A program made the position numbers and the translations under genes. From contig NZ_CP061091.1 of the NCBI RefSeq assembly GCF_017654485.1, positions 462,501 to 526,500 of the forward strand: DNA of 64,000 bases, given 5' to 3'. This stretch comes from Roseomonas marmotae. GTDB lineage: Bacteria > Pseudomonadota > Alphaproteobacteria > Acetobacterales > Acetobacteraceae. Under the pieces are notes generated by a model. That model searched no databases and was not told the origin of the DNA. It saw only the letters and a list, made by a program, of their open reading frames with translations. Shown here piece after piece: positions 18,040 through 26,896 of this stretch; the first letter of the stretch is position 1; each line of letters starts with the position of its first letter.

Positions 18040-19875
18040 ATGCCCCGCCTTCCGGCACATGCGCCTCGCGGCCTGGTGCCCTTTTCCTCTGCCGCCCTTC
18101 CCGCCGCCGCCGCCCGCCCGCAGCGCCGGCGTGGCGGCCTGCTGCGCCTGTTCCGGCTGCTGGTATTGCTGGGCGTCTGGGGCGGGCTCGGGCTGGGCGG
18201 TCTCCTGCTCTTCTTCACCTGGGACCTGCCGCGGCCGGAGGAGGCGCTGGCCGCCACCCGCCGCCCTTCCGTCACGCTCCAGGCCAGCGACGGCCGGCTG
18301 CTCGCCACCAGCGGCGACCTCTATGGGGAGCGGGTGCGGCTGGCGGACCTGCCGGCCTATCTGCCGGGCGCGCTGATGGCGGTGGAGGACCGGCGCTTCC
18401 GCAGCCATTTCGGCCTGGACCCGGTCGGGCTGGCCCGTGCCGCCCTCGCCAACTGGCGGGCCGGCCGCGTCGTGCAGGGCGGCTCCACCCTGACCCAGCA
18501 GCTGGCGAAGAACCTGTTCCTGACGCCTGAGCGCAACATTCGCCGCAAGCTGCAGGAGGCACTTCTGGCGCTCTGGCTCGAAAGCCGCTTCACGAAGGAC
18601 CAGTTGCTGGAGATCTACCTCAACCGTGTTTATCTGGGCGCGGGCGCCTATGGGGTGGATGCGGCGGCCCGGCTCTATTTCGGCGTGCCCGCGCGCAAGG
18701 TGACGCTGTGGCAGGCCGCCATCCTGGCCGGGCTGCCCAAGGCGCCCTCCCGCTACAATCCCCGCGCGGCACCCGATGCCGCCATCCGCCGGGGCGCCGA
18801 GGTGCTGGAGGCCATGGCCGCCGCCGGGCTGATCACCGGAAGCCGCGCGCGGCAGGAGGCCGAGCGGATGAGCCTGCCACCGCGCCCTTCCGGCAATGCC
18901 GGCTGGTTCGCCGACTGGGTGCAGGGCAACCTGGCCGAGGATTTCCCCGGCAGCGGCGACCTGATGCTGCGCAGCACGCTGGACCTGCGGCTGCAGGCGG
19001 TGGTGGAGGCGCGGCTGACCGCGCTGCTGGCGGGTCCGGGCGCCGCCGCGCATGTCGCGCAGGGCGCGGTGGTGGTGGTGCAGGCCGCGGATGGCGCGGT
19101 GCGCGCCATGGTCGGTGGGCGCGATTACCGCCAGAGCCCCTTCAACCGCGCCACCGCCGCACGGCGCCAGCCTGGCTCGGCCTTCAAGCCCTTCGTCTGG
19201 CTGGCGGCGCTGGAGCGGGGGCTGGAGTCTTCCAGCACCGTCTCCGACCTGCCGCTGAACCTGGGCGGCTGGTCCCCCGGCAATGGCCGCTGGCGGGCGC
19301 GCGGCGAGCTGTCGCTGGAGGACGCCCTGGCCCATAGCGTCAATACCGCGGCCGTGCGGGTCCTGCTGGCGGCCGGCGGCGCCGGACCTGTGGCGGCGGT
19401 GGCGGAGCGGCTGGGCGTGCATGGCCGCTTCCCCAGGGATGCCTCCCTGGCGCTGGGTACGGCCGAGGTGACGCTGCTGGACCTGGCCGCCGCCTATGCG
19501 GCTTTCGCCAATGGCGGGCTGCGCGTCACGCCCTATGGCATCGCCCGCGCGGAAGGCGCGGGGCGGCCCCTGGCCGTGCCCATGACGGCGCCGGCGCGCG
19601 CCCTCTCTCCTGGCCACGCGGCGGAGATGCGCCGCATGCTCTCCGCCGTGGTGGAGCGGGGCACCGGCCGCGCGGCGGCGGTGCCGGGCCAGCGGGTCGG
19701 CGGCAAGACCGGCACAACGCAGGATTCACGCGATGCCTGGTTCATTGGTATAGCCGGGCAAAGGGTAGTGGGCATCTGGCTGGGCAATGACGATGCCAGC
19801 CCGATGGAGGATGTGCAGGGCGGCGGCCTTCCCGCCAGATTGTTCAAGGAAATCGTGGAGGAGATGAGCCGGTGA
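18040..19875 (+). CDS. Second class A penicillin-binding protein (GT51 + transpeptidase), short form
   Basis: 611 residues, much shorter than mrcA because it lacks the large OB-type insert. Membrane anchor at about 34-61. GT51 Glu in VEDRRFRSHFGLD (about 116) and GGSTLTQQLAKNLF; transpeptidase SAFK (about 380), SVN (about 433) and KTGTT (about 555). All catalytic residues for both activities are present. It ends at the KTG domain with DASPMEDVQGGGLPARLFKE, so no C-terminal extension. It overlaps the following gene by four bases (GTGA). Confidence 0.93.
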   Translation: MPRLPAHAPRGLVPFSSAALPAAAARPQRRRGGLLRLFRLLVLLGVWGGLGLGGLLLFFTWDLPRPEEALAATRRPSVTLQASDGRLLATSGDLYGERVRLADLPAYLPGALMAVEDRRFRSHFGLDPVGLARAALANWRAGRVVQGGSTLTQQLAKNLFLTPERNIRRKLQEALLALWLESRFTKDQLLEIYLNRVYLGAGAYGVDAAARLYFGVPARKVTLWQAAILAGLPKAPSRYNPRAAPDAAIRRGAEVLEAMAAAGLITGSRARQEAERMSLPPRPSGNAGWFADWVQGNLAEDFPGSGDLMLRSTLDLRLQAVVEARLTALLAGPGAAAHVAQGAVVVVQAADGAVRAMVGGRDYRQSPFNRATAARRQPGSAFKPFVWLAALERGLESSSTVSDLPLNLGGWSPGNGRWRARGELSLEDALAHSVNTAAVRVLLAAGGAGPVAAVAERLGVHGRFPRDASLALGTAEVTLLDLAAAYAAFANGGLRVTPYGIARAEGAGRPLAVPMTAPARALSPGHAAEMRRMLSAVVERGTGRAAAVPGQRVGGKTGTTQDSRDAWFIGIAGQRVVGIWLGNDDASPMEDVQGGGLPARLFKEIVEEMSR

Positions 19876-20408
19876 AGGATGCAGGCGACATCATGGCGGG
19901 CCTCGCCCGGCCGATGCAGCACGCCGTCAACAACCTCGTCATGGTCATGCAGGCCAATATGGACAGCGTGCTGGCGAGCCTGCCGCCGGAGGACCGTGCT
20001 TCCGTCCGCCTGACGCGCGCCGCCCATGCGGGGCGGGAGATGGAGGCGCTGGTGCGGGCCTTCCTGCGCCTGGGCCGGCCGGAGGAGCACAGCGCCGTCG
20101 ATTCCGGCCGCTTCTTCACGGCGGTGCAGCCGGTGCTGCAACTGGCCGCCGGGCGGCCGCTGACGGTGGAAACCGTTTCCACCGCCACCATTATGCCGCG
20201 CCGCCCGCAGGTGGATCTGGCGCTGGTGGATGCCTTCACGGGCGCGCGGGAACTGCCGCGCGCCACCCTGCCCACCGTGCGGCTGGAAGGCGCCGGCCTG
20301 CAACTCAACTGGCCGCTGCCGGAAGGCAGCCGTGCGGCGCTGGAGGATGCGGGGATCACCCTGGAGGAGACCGAGGCCGGGCCCCGGCTGCTGCTGTCGG
20401 CGGCCTGA
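19872..20408 (+). CDS. Small histidine-phosphotransferase-like protein of unknown function
   Basis: 178 residues from a GTG start overlapping the upstream PBP stop by four bases. The first 70 residues look helical and contain ARPMQHAVNNLVMVMQ, reminiscent of the H-box helix of HisKA or histidine-phosphotransferase proteins (H-x-x-N-N-L). There is no ATPase (HATPase_c) motif. A beta-rich C-terminal half follows (VDLALVDAF, TVRLEGAGLQLNW). The His resemblance is suggestive only. Coupling to a cell-wall synthase is the strongest clue to its role. Confidence 0.6.
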   Translation: MKDAGDIMAGLARPMQHAVNNLVMVMQANMDSVLASLPPEDRASVRLTRAAHAGREMEALVRAFLRLGRPEEHSAVDSGRFFTAVQPVLQLAAGRPLTVETVSTATIMPRRPQVDLALVDAFTGARELPRATLPTVRLEGAGLQLNWPLPEGSRAALEDAGITLEETEAGPRLLLSAA

Positions 20409-20423
20409 TCCCGGGGCGGTGGC

Positions 20424-21278
20424 TCAGGCCGCGGCGATGCCGCGGCGGGCCACCGCCGCCTCCAGCGTATTCTCCAGCAGGCAGGCGATGGTCATCGGAC
20501 CGACGCCGCCCGGTACCGGGGTGATGGCACCGGCATGGGCCGCCGCCTCGGCGAAGGCCACGTCACCCACCAGCTTGCCCGTCGGCAGGCGATTGATGCC
20601 GACATCGATCACCGTCGTCCCTTCCGCCACCCAGTCCCCCCGCACCATCTCCGGCCGCCCCACGGCGGCGACCAGGATCTCCGCGCGGCGGCATTCGGCG
20701 GCGAGGTTCTGGGTGCGGGAATGCACCACCGTGACCGTGGCATCGGCCGCCAGCAGCAGCGCCGCCATCGGCTTGCCCACGATGTTGGAGCGGCCCAGCA
20801 CCACCGCCCGCGCCCCGCGCGGCGCGACGCCGGCGGCGGCCAGCAGATGCATCACCCCCTTCGGCGTGCAGGGCACCAGGGCCGGCTGGCCGGTGGCCAG
20901 CAGGCCGGCATTGACGGGGTGGAAGCCGTCCACATCCTTGGCAGGGTCGATGGCGCGCAGCACCGCATCCGCCCGGATCTGCGCCGGCAGCGGCAGCTGC
21001 ACCAGGATGCCGTCCACCGCCGGGTCCGCATTCAGCTCCCGCACCACCGCCAGCAGCTCGGCCTCGGTGGTGGCTTCGGGCAGCTGCAGCGTGGCGCTGT
21101 CGAAGCCGGCCTGCTGCGCGGCGCGGTCCTTGTTGCGGACATAGACGCCGCTGGCCGGGTCATCCCCCACCCGCACCACGCGCAGGCCGGGGGCGAAGCC
21201 GAGCAGCCGCACGCGCTCGGCCAGCCGGGCGCGCAGGTCGGCCGCCACCGCCTTGCCGTCGATGATGCGTGCGGTCAT
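20424..21278 (-). CDS. folD: Bifunctional methylenetetrahydrofolate dehydrogenase/cyclohydrolase
   Basis: 284 residues. Interconverts 5,10-methylene-THF and 10-formyl-THF using NADP. Motifs: [18 protein letters not shown] with the active-site Tyr-x-x-x-Lys, [33 protein letters not shown] for the cofactor, and [19 protein letters not shown]. It overlaps the downstream end of the DUF167 gene by four bases. Confidence 0.97.
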   Translation of the reverse strand: MTARIIDGKAVAADLRARLAERVRLLGFAPGLRVVRVGDDPASGVYVRNKDRAAQQAGFDSATLQLPEATTEAELLAVVRELNADPAVDGILVQLPLPAQIRADAVLRAIDPAKDVDGFHPVNAGLLATGQPALVPCTPKGVMHLLAAAGVAPRGARAVVLGRSNIVGKPMAALLLAADATVTVVHSRTQNLAAECRRAEILVAAVGRPEMVRGDWVAEGTTVIDVGINRLPTGKLVGDVAFAEAAAHAGAITPVPGGVGPMTIACLLENTLEAAVARRGIAAA

Positions 21279-21616
21279 GCCAGTCTCTCCAGTATCTCGG
21301 CCATCCTTGCGGCCAGTGCGGCGGAATCACCCGCGATATGGCAGGTTTTTTCCCGCGACGCCGCCCCCTGCACCACCGCGATGCGCGAAGGGGGGACATG
21401 CAAGGCCTCCGCCAGCAGGGCGCAGATGGCGCGGTTGGCGCGCCCATCCTCCGGCGCCTCGTTCACGGCCAGCTTCAGGCGGGGGCCATCGGCGGCCTCC
21501 ACCAGCCCCTGCAGCCCGGGGCGGCGGGCGCGGGGCTGCGCCTTCACGCGCAGCTCCAGCCCATCCGCCACCGCCCGCCAGGCGGCCGCCGCGTTCAGCC
21601 GGCCAGCAGCGGCCAC
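21275..21616 (-). CDS. DUF167 / YggU family protein
   Basis: 113 residues. The core reads [34 protein letters not shown] and [17 protein letters not shown], which match the DUF167 (YggU) signature. Biochemical role unknown. The usual gene order yggT-yggU is kept here: its start overlaps the end of the YggT gene by 22 bases, and its end overlaps folD by four. Confidence 0.88.
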   Translation of the reverse strand: MAAAGRLNAAAAWRAVADGLELRVKAQPRARRPGLQGLVEAADGPRLKLAVNEAPEDGRANRAICALLAEALHVPPSRIAVVQGAASREKTCHIAGDSAALAARMAEILERLA

Positions 21617-21888
21617 AGCGACTGCCAGAGGAAGATCCGCAGCGCGTAAAGCAGCATGATCAGGATCATGGGCGAGATATCGATGCCGCCCAGGTCCGGC
21701 ATGAAGCGCCGGATCGGGCGCAGCGCCGGCTCGGTCACCTTGTAGAGGAAGTCCCCCACCGTCCAGACGAAGCGATTACGGGTATCCAGCACGTTGAAGG
21801 ATACGAGCAGGCTGAACACCGCGGCGATGATCAACGCCCACACGAAAAGCCCGATGAGCTGATCGATCAGCCAGAACAGTGCGTACAT
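21595..21888 (-). CDS. YggT family membrane protein
   Basis: 97 residues. Two hydrophobic blocks (LIGLFVWALIIAAVFSLLVS and SPMILIMLLYALRIFLW) with the conserved TEPALRPIRRFMPDLGGIDISP between them. The ATG at 21888 has AAGGAG six bases upstream. YggT proteins are linked genetically to osmotic tolerance and cell-division loci, without a defined mechanism. First gene of yggT-DUF167-folD. Confidence 0.92.
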   Translation of the reverse strand: MYALFWLIDQLIGLFVWALIIAAVFSLLVSFNVLDTRNRFVWTVGDFLYKVTEPALRPIRRFMPDLGGIDISPMILIMLLYALRIFLWQSLWPLLAG

Positions 21889-21999
21889 CGCCACTCCTTG
21901 AAGCCGGTCCCGCCTCCATCTACGGAGCCCAGGCCCTGGCGGCAAGCACCGCTTGACAGGCTCTGTGCCGTCGGCAATAAGCCGGGCCTCGCGCAGTGC

Positions 22000-22075
22000 G
22001 GGGCCGTAGCTCAGTTGGTAGAGCGCCTCGTTCGCAATGAGGAGGTCAGGGGTTCGATTCCCCTCGGCTCCACCA
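22000..22075 (+). tRNA. tRNA-Ala (anticodon CGC)
   Basis: 76 bases including an encoded CCA. The acceptor stem GGGGCCG/CGGCTCC contains the G3:U70 pair that specifies alanine. D arm GCTC...GAGC, anticodon stem CCTCG/TGAGG with loop TTCGCAA giving anticodon CGC (codon GCG), and T arm AGGGG-TTCGATT-CCCCT are all intact. It reads GCG, a codon very common in these genes. Confidence 0.97.
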
Positions 22076-22161
22076 CCGCCCGCGCGATCCCCTCCAGGAC
22101 AAGATGCTCCCGCAGCCGGCAGGCACATGGCCTCCGTCGCGCCCTTCCCGCCGTCCCAGTG

Positions 22162-22395
22162 TCAGGCGGGCCGCCATTCTCCGGTGAAGCTGTTGTGGCT
22201 GGGCGGATCGCTGGCGGGAAAGCTCTCCCGCCCTTCCTCGTCGATCCGCTCGTCCTCCCTCAGCCGCTCCGCCTCCAGCGCCTCCGCCCGCCGCCAGTGC
22301 TCCCCGGCTCGTCCCCCGGGGCACCCCTCCTCCTGCCAGAGGCGGTAGGCATGCTCGCGGATCCGCTGCTGGATCTCCTCGTCCCGTTCCGGCAC
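22162..22395 (-). CDS. DUF2934 domain small protein
   Basis: 77 residues. IQQRIREHAYRLWQEEGCPGGRAGEHWRRAE is the DUF2934 signature (I-x-x-R-A-Y-x-L-W-E-x-x-G-x-P-x-G-x-x-x-x-H-W), followed by a charged helix and the C-terminal FPASDPPSHN tail. Function unknown; common in alphaproteobacteria next to stress-type genes. It precedes a small membrane-protein gene in antisense order on the same strand. Confidence 0.85.
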   Translation of the reverse strand: MPERDEEIQQRIREHAYRLWQEEGCPGGRAGEHWRRAEALEAERLREDERIDEEGRESFPASDPPSHNSFTGEWRPA

Positions 22396-22412
22396 TCCGG
22401 CCTCCCAAATGG

Positions 22413-22631
22413 CTATGGCTGATCCTGCTCAAGCCTTCCCTGGTGCTCCGCCTTCCACATGAGCAGCAGCCCCATGATGGCGCCCAGCACCACCGCCACC
22501 AGCGGATAGCCCATCGTCGCGGTGAGAAGGACCAGCACCGCCAGGGCCAGGAGGCTGCTCCAGGTATATCCCTTCATCAGGTTCAGGAGCGGCTGCAGGA
22601 TGGCGATGATGGGAGCCAGTAGGCTGGACAT
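22413..22631 (-). CDS. Small two-helix membrane protein, unknown
   Basis: 72 residues from the ATG at 22631, preceded by AGGAGG eight bases upstream. Hydrophobic segments SLLAPIIAILQPLLNLM and SLLALAVLVLLTATMGYPLVAVVLGAIMGLLLMW, then a charged tail. I do not recognise a family. It could form an operon with the DUF2934 gene 17 bases downstream. Confidence 0.6.
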   Translation of the reverse strand: MSSLLAPIIAILQPLLNLMKGYTWSSLLALAVLVLLTATMGYPLVAVVLGAIMGLLLMWKAEHQGRLEQDQP

Positions 22632-22789
22632 GGACGTGACCTCCTGAGGCAGTTTCGCTGCCGTTCCGGTCACCATAGCCGGGCCTTCTGTCGGGCTGTC
22701 CAGCATTTCTCCATGTTTCGGCAATGTGACGAAAATTTCATGCCGCGTAAGCACCGGCTTGTGTTCCGCCGGTCCATGGGGATGGCGCT

Positions 22790-22990
22790 ATGCTGCGCTC
22801 CATGGGCAGTGAAGCGCAGCCTGTGGAGGATGCGGATCTGGAGCGGCTGGCGCTTGAGGCCGGCGTGGCGGAGGCGCGCGCCGGTGGCCTGGGCCATGAG
22901 AAGGTGCGGACCCGCCTGCTGGACATGATCGGCGCCGCCCGCCAGCGCCTGGACGCGGCGCCCTGGCCATCCGCCGCCGACCGGGGCTGA
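22790..22990 (+). CDS. Possible small protein, unknown
   Basis: 66 residues, or 62 from the second ATG at 22802. The sequence LALEAGVAEARAGGLGHEKVRTRLLDMI resembles the short addiction-antidote-like helix seen in many small proteins (A-x-x-G-x-x-x-x-H-E-x-V-R). No clear ribosome site and no toxin-like partner next to it. Kept as plausible only. Confidence 0.4.
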   Translation: MLRSMGSEAQPVEDADLERLALEAGVAEARAGGLGHEKVRTRLLDMIGAARQRLDAAPWPSAADRG

Positions 22991-23123
22991 CACTGCTGCA
23001 CCGTCCCTTCCCTGCCAGATCCCGCGCCTCCCGGCTGCAAGCGGCAAGCTGCCGGGCAACTCCTGCCCTGCCGGCAGGTTTAGCGGCAGGCCCGGCAGGA
23101 GAGGATGGAATGGCATTGAGGCA

Positions 23124-24092
23124 ATGGCATTGAGGCTCGCGGGGGCGACGGTCGTCATCACCGGCGCGTCCAGCGGCATCGGGCAGGCGACGGCGGAGGC
23201 CTTCGCGCGGGAAGGCGCGCGGCTCGTGCTGGCCGCGCGCGGCGCCGGGGCGCTGGAGCGGGTCGCCGCCCGCTGCCGCGCGCTGGGCGCGGCGGCCGTT
23301 GCCGTGCCGACGGATGCCACGGACAGCGAGGCGGTGAACCGGCTGGCGGCGCAGGCGCGTGCCTTCGGCGGCGGCATCGACGTCTGGGTCAGCAATGTGG
23401 GCGTGGGCGCGGTGGGCCGCTTCGAGGATACGCCGATGCGCGCGCATGAGCAGGTGATCCGCGCCAACCTGATCGGCCACATGAACGACGCGCATGCGGT
23501 TATCCCCGTCTTCCTGCGCCAGGGGCGGGGCATCTTCATCAACATGATCTCGCTCGGTGGCTTCGCCGCCGCCCCCTTCGCGGCGGCCTACAGTGCCAGC
23601 AAGTTCGGGCTGCGGGGCTTCTCGGAGGCGCTGCGGGCGGAACTGGCGGATCATCCGGGCATCCATGTCTGCGATGTCTTCCCCGCCTTCATCGACACGC
23701 CCGGCATCAGCCATGGCGCCAACTACACCGGCCGCGCGCTCTCGGCGCCGCCGCCGGTCTATGACGCCCGGCGCGTCGCCGCGACCATCCTGGGCCTGGC
23801 CCGCGCGCCCCGCCCGCGCGCGGTGGTGGGCTGGGTCTCCTGGGCCGCCCGGCTGGCGCATCTGCTGGCGCCGGACGGAACGACTCGGCTGATGGCGCGC
23901 TTCATGTCCGCCTATTTCCGGCGCGCCCGCGCGGCGCCGGTCACGGATGGCAGCCTCTTCGCATCCTCCGGGGATGGCGGGCGGATCGACGGCGGCCTGC
24001 GTTCCCGCAGCCAGCGGCTGATCGGGCTCGGCCTGGTGGCCGGGGCCGTGCTGATGGTCATCGGGCTGGAGCGACGTCTCACCCGAAGCTGA
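23124..24092 (+). CDS. Short-chain dehydrogenase/reductase with C-terminal membrane anchor
   Basis: 322 residues. Cofactor motif TGASSGIG at the N-terminus, NVGVG in place of NNAG, a catalytic Ser in MISLGG and YSASKFGLRGFSEALRAEL. About 60 residues longer than a classical SDR because of a C-terminal extension ending in a hydrophobic helix (LIGLGLVAGAVLMVIGL). SDRs of this shape are often membrane-associated; substrate unknown. A 14-base direct duplication just upstream (23109-23136 region) creates a decoy ATG. Confidence 0.88.
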   Translation: MALRLAGATVVITGASSGIGQATAEAFAREGARLVLAARGAGALERVAARCRALGAAAVAVPTDATDSEAVNRLAAQARAFGGGIDVWVSNVGVGAVGRFEDTPMRAHEQVIRANLIGHMNDAHAVIPVFLRQGRGIFINMISLGGFAAAPFAAAYSASKFGLRGFSEALRAELADHPGIHVCDVFPAFIDTPGISHGANYTGRALSAPPPVYDARRVAATILGLARAPRPRAVVGWVSWAARLAHLLAPDGTTRLMARFMSAYFRRARAAPVTDGSLFASSGDGGRIDGGLRSRSQRLIGLGLVAGAVLMVIGLERRLTRS

Positions 24093-24197
24093 ACAACGAC
24101 CACTTTGCTTGCCTCGGGCAGGGCTCTGTACCATGCTTTTCCAGGGCGGACCCTATCCGAAGCCAGGTTTCCCAGAACCAAGAACCAGGAGCGTGCA

Positions 24198-24503
24198 ATG
24201 CCAGCGAAATCGGCAGGACAGGACAAGAAGGCCGCCGTCAAGCCGGCCAAGCCGGGGAGCAAGCCCAATGCGCTGCAAACGCCGCTCAAGCCCTCTTCGG
24301 AGTTGGCGGCCGTGGTGGGCGAAGGCCCCCTGCCGCGGGGCGAGGTCGTGAGCAAGGTCTGGGACTACATCAAGTCCAACAACCTGCAGAACCCCGAGAA
24401 CCGGCGCGAGATCCTGGCCGACGACAAGCTGAAGAAAGTCTTCGGCAAGGACAAGGTCACGATGTTCGAGATGAACAAGCATCTCGCCGCGCATCTGAAG
24501 TAG
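24198..24503 (+). CDS. SWIB/MDM2 domain protein
   Basis: 101 residues. A lysine/proline-rich basic N-terminus is followed by a SWIB fold: LPRGEVVSKVWDYIKSNNLQ, NRREILADDKLKKVFGKD and MFEMNKHLAAHLK. In bacteria such domains occur alone or fused to topoisomerase I and probably bind chromatin or DNA complexes. The ATG at 24198 has AGGAG seven bases upstream. Confidence 0.92.
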   Translation: MPAKSAGQDKKAAVKPAKPGSKPNALQTPLKPSSELAAVVGEGPLPRGEVVSKVWDYIKSNNLQNPENRREILADDKLKKVFGKDKVTMFEMNKHLAAHLK

Positions 24504-24624
24504 CCGCTCGGGCGGCGGGCATACCGCCGCCCCTGCCCTCCCGGCCGGGCCATGTGACAGCCGGCCTCGCCGGGCTGCCTTCCCGCTGCCACTCGCCCCG
24601 CCCCGCGGCGGCGCCCGAGGAGCC

Positions 24625-25626
24625 ATGATGGCAGCTTCCGCCCGCCTGCCCGGAAGAGCCGCGCCAGGGCGCCCCGGCACCATGCTGGCGGTGGCGGCCG
24701 CGCTGCTCGGCGGCATGGCCCTGGCCAATGCCGTGGCGTCACGGCAGGCCGTGCGGCGCCATCCGCCCAAAGGCCGCTTCCTGGAGGTGGACGGGGTCCG
24801 GCTCCATTACCTCGACCGTGGCGCGGGCCCGGCCACCATCGTCCTGCTGCACGGCAATGGCGCCATGACCGAGGATTTCGGCAGCAGCGGGCTGATCGAC
24901 ATCCTTGCGCGGCGGCACCGGGTGATCGCCTTCGACCGGCCGGGCTTCGGCCATAGCAGCCGTCCGCGCGGCCGGGTCTGGAGCGCCGGCGCCCAGGCGC
25001 GGCTGCTCTGGACGGCGCTGCATGCGCTCGGCATCGCGCGCCCGGTGCTAACGGGGCATTCCTGGGGCGCGCTGGTGGCGCAGGCCATGGCCGCACAACA
25101 CCCGCGGGAGACCGCCGCGCTGGTGCTGCTCTCCGGCTATCACATCCCCGGCCCGAGGCCGGATGTCCTGCCGCCCTCGCTGCTGGCCCTGCCGCTGCTG
25201 GGCGACCTGCTCTGCCACACTGTCGCGCCGCTGCTGAACGCGTTCCTCCTGCCCCGCCTCTACCGACGGATTTTTGCCCCGGCGCCGGTCAGCCCGAATT
25301 TCCGGCATGGATTTCCATCCGCCCTGGTGCTCCGGCCCGGGCAGCTCCGCGCCAGCGCCGGCGACACCGCGCTGATGATCCCGAGCGCCGCCGCGCAGCT
25401 CCGGCAGCTCCGCAGGCTCACCATGCCCGTCATCATCGCCGCCGGGGAGGAAGACCGGATCGTGGACACCGCCGGACAATCCGCCGCCCTGCATGCGCGC
25501 ATCCCCGGCAGCCGCTTCCGCAACCTGCCGGGATGCGGGCACATGATTCACCACAGCGCCACCGGCGAGGTGGCCAGGGCCATCGAATCCGCGTTGCGGG
25601 CCGCCGGCTTCGCCGTCCCGGCATAA
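24625..25626 (+). CDS. Alpha/beta-fold hydrolase, membrane-anchored
   Basis: 333 residues. An N-terminal hydrophobic helix (MLAVAAALLGGMALANAVA) suggests export or anchoring. The hydrolase core has VLLHGNGAMTEDF (oxyanion), FDRPGFGHSSRP, nucleophile GHSWGALVAQAMA, acid in AGEEDRIVD and His in PGCGHMIHH. A haloalkane-dehalogenase or epoxide-hydrolase-like fold, with no substrate evidence. Confidence 0.85.
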   Translation: MMAASARLPGRAAPGRPGTMLAVAAALLGGMALANAVASRQAVRRHPPKGRFLEVDGVRLHYLDRGAGPATIVLLHGNGAMTEDFGSSGLIDILARRHRVIAFDRPGFGHSSRPRGRVWSAGAQARLLWTALHALGIARPVLTGHSWGALVAQAMAAQHPRETAALVLLSGYHIPGPRPDVLPPSLLALPLLGDLLCHTVAPLLNAFLLPRLYRRIFAPAPVSPNFRHGFPSALVLRPGQLRASAGDTALMIPSAAAQLRQLRRLTMPVIIAAGEEDRIVDTAGQSAALHARIPGSRFRNLPGCGHMIHHSATGEVARAIESALRAAGFAVPA

Positions 25627-25754
25627 GATTTTTCCGCCCCGTTAAACCGTCAACAAACCGGAACTTTCCAGCACCAAGCCCGTTATTTCCTTCGCGGCAG
25701 AACAGCGCCGGCAAAGTCGCTTCATCCGGGCATGGTCAGAGGAGCAGGCGGATA

Positions 25755-26870
25755 TTGGCGCGTTTTCTGGTCTCCGGCGGGGCCGGCTATGTCGGCAGCC
25801 ATGTCGTCCTCGCGCTTCTGCGACGGGGCGACGATGTCGTGGTGATCGACAACCTCTGCCAGGGGCACCGCGCGGCGGTCCCCGACGAGGCCGAGTTCAT
25901 TCATCTCGACCTCGCGGAACGCAAGGATGTCGCGGCGGTTTTCGCGAGCGGCCGCTTCGATGGCGTGCTGCATTTCGCTGCCCTCTCCCTGGTGGGGGAG
26001 AGCATGCGCGAGCCGATGCGCTATATCGCCGAGAATGTCTCCAATACCGCCTGGCTGATCGATGCGGCGGCGCGGGCGGGCTGCCTGCGCTTTGTGCTCT
26101 CCTCCACCGCCGCGCTCTTCGGCTATCCCGAGCGCACGCCGATCGATGAGTATTCACGGATCGATCCTGTCTCAGCCTATGGCGAATCGAAGCTGATGGC
26201 GGAGCGCGCGCTGGATTGGGCGGAACGCATCCATGCCGTGCGTTCGGCCAGCCTGCGTTATTTCAATGCCGCCGGCGCGGACCCCGACGGGAGTATCGGC
26301 GAGGACCACGACCCCGAGACGCATTTGATCCCGCTGGCGATCAAGGCGGCCCTTGGCCTCGCGCCGCCGCTGACCGTCCATGGCACCGACTATCTCACGC
26401 CGGACGGCACCTGCATCCGCGACTATGTGCATGTGGCGGACCTGGCCGACGCGCATCTGCGCGTGCTGGAGTATCTGCGGCACGGGCAGAGCTGCCGCTT
26501 CAACATCGGTGGAGGCAAGGGCCATTCGGTGCGAGAGGTGATGCAGGCGGTGGAGCGCATCGGCGGGCGGCCGGTGCCGCACCGTTCCGGCCCGCGCCGG
26601 CCGGGCGATCCGCCGGTGCTGGTGGCCTCCAGCGAGAGGCTGCGGCAAGAGACGGGCTGGACGCCGCGCCACAGCGGGCTGGACGACATCATCCGCACCG
26701 CCTGGGCCTGGCACAGCGGGCATCCCCGGGGCTTCGGCGACAAGGGGCGTGACTGCGTGCGGGCCGCCGCCCCAGGTAGCGAGAAGATCCTGGAACTGTG
26801 GGGGCGCGATGCCGCTGCCACGCCGACCTATAACGGCACCGCCACCCTGGCGCAGGGCGGCAAGGGCTGA
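25755..26870 (+). CDS. galE: UDP-glucose 4-epimerase-type NAD-dependent epimerase
   Basis: 371 residues. NAD-binding GGAGYVGSH, catalytic SST (VLSSTAALFGYP) and YGESK, the GalE-specific RYFNAAGADPDG, and CIRDYVHVADLADAH. No ATG exists at the start; TTG at 25755 begins just before the GGAGYVGSH strand. A roughly 45-residue C-terminal extension (after TAWAWHSGHP) is unusual. It interconverts UDP-Glc and UDP-Gal by family assignment, which would feed the neighbouring glf mutase. It converges on the glf cluster with 26 bases between stops. Confidence 0.9.
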   Translation: MARFLVSGGAGYVGSHVVLALLRRGDDVVVIDNLCQGHRAAVPDEAEFIHLDLAERKDVAAVFASGRFDGVLHFAALSLVGESMREPMRYIAENVSNTAWLIDAAARAGCLRFVLSSTAALFGYPERTPIDEYSRIDPVSAYGESKLMAERALDWAERIHAVRSASLRYFNAAGADPDGSIGEDHDPETHLIPLAIKAALGLAPPLTVHGTDYLTPDGTCIRDYVHVADLADAHLRVLEYLRHGQSCRFNIGGGKGHSVREVMQAVERIGGRPVPHRSGPRRPGDPPVLVASSERLRQETGWTPRHSGLDDIIRTAWAWHSGHPRGFGDKGRDCVRAAAPGSEKILELWGRDAAATPTYNGTATLAQGGKG

Positions 26871-26896
26871 CATCGCGCGGCGGCGCGCGCCGTCGG

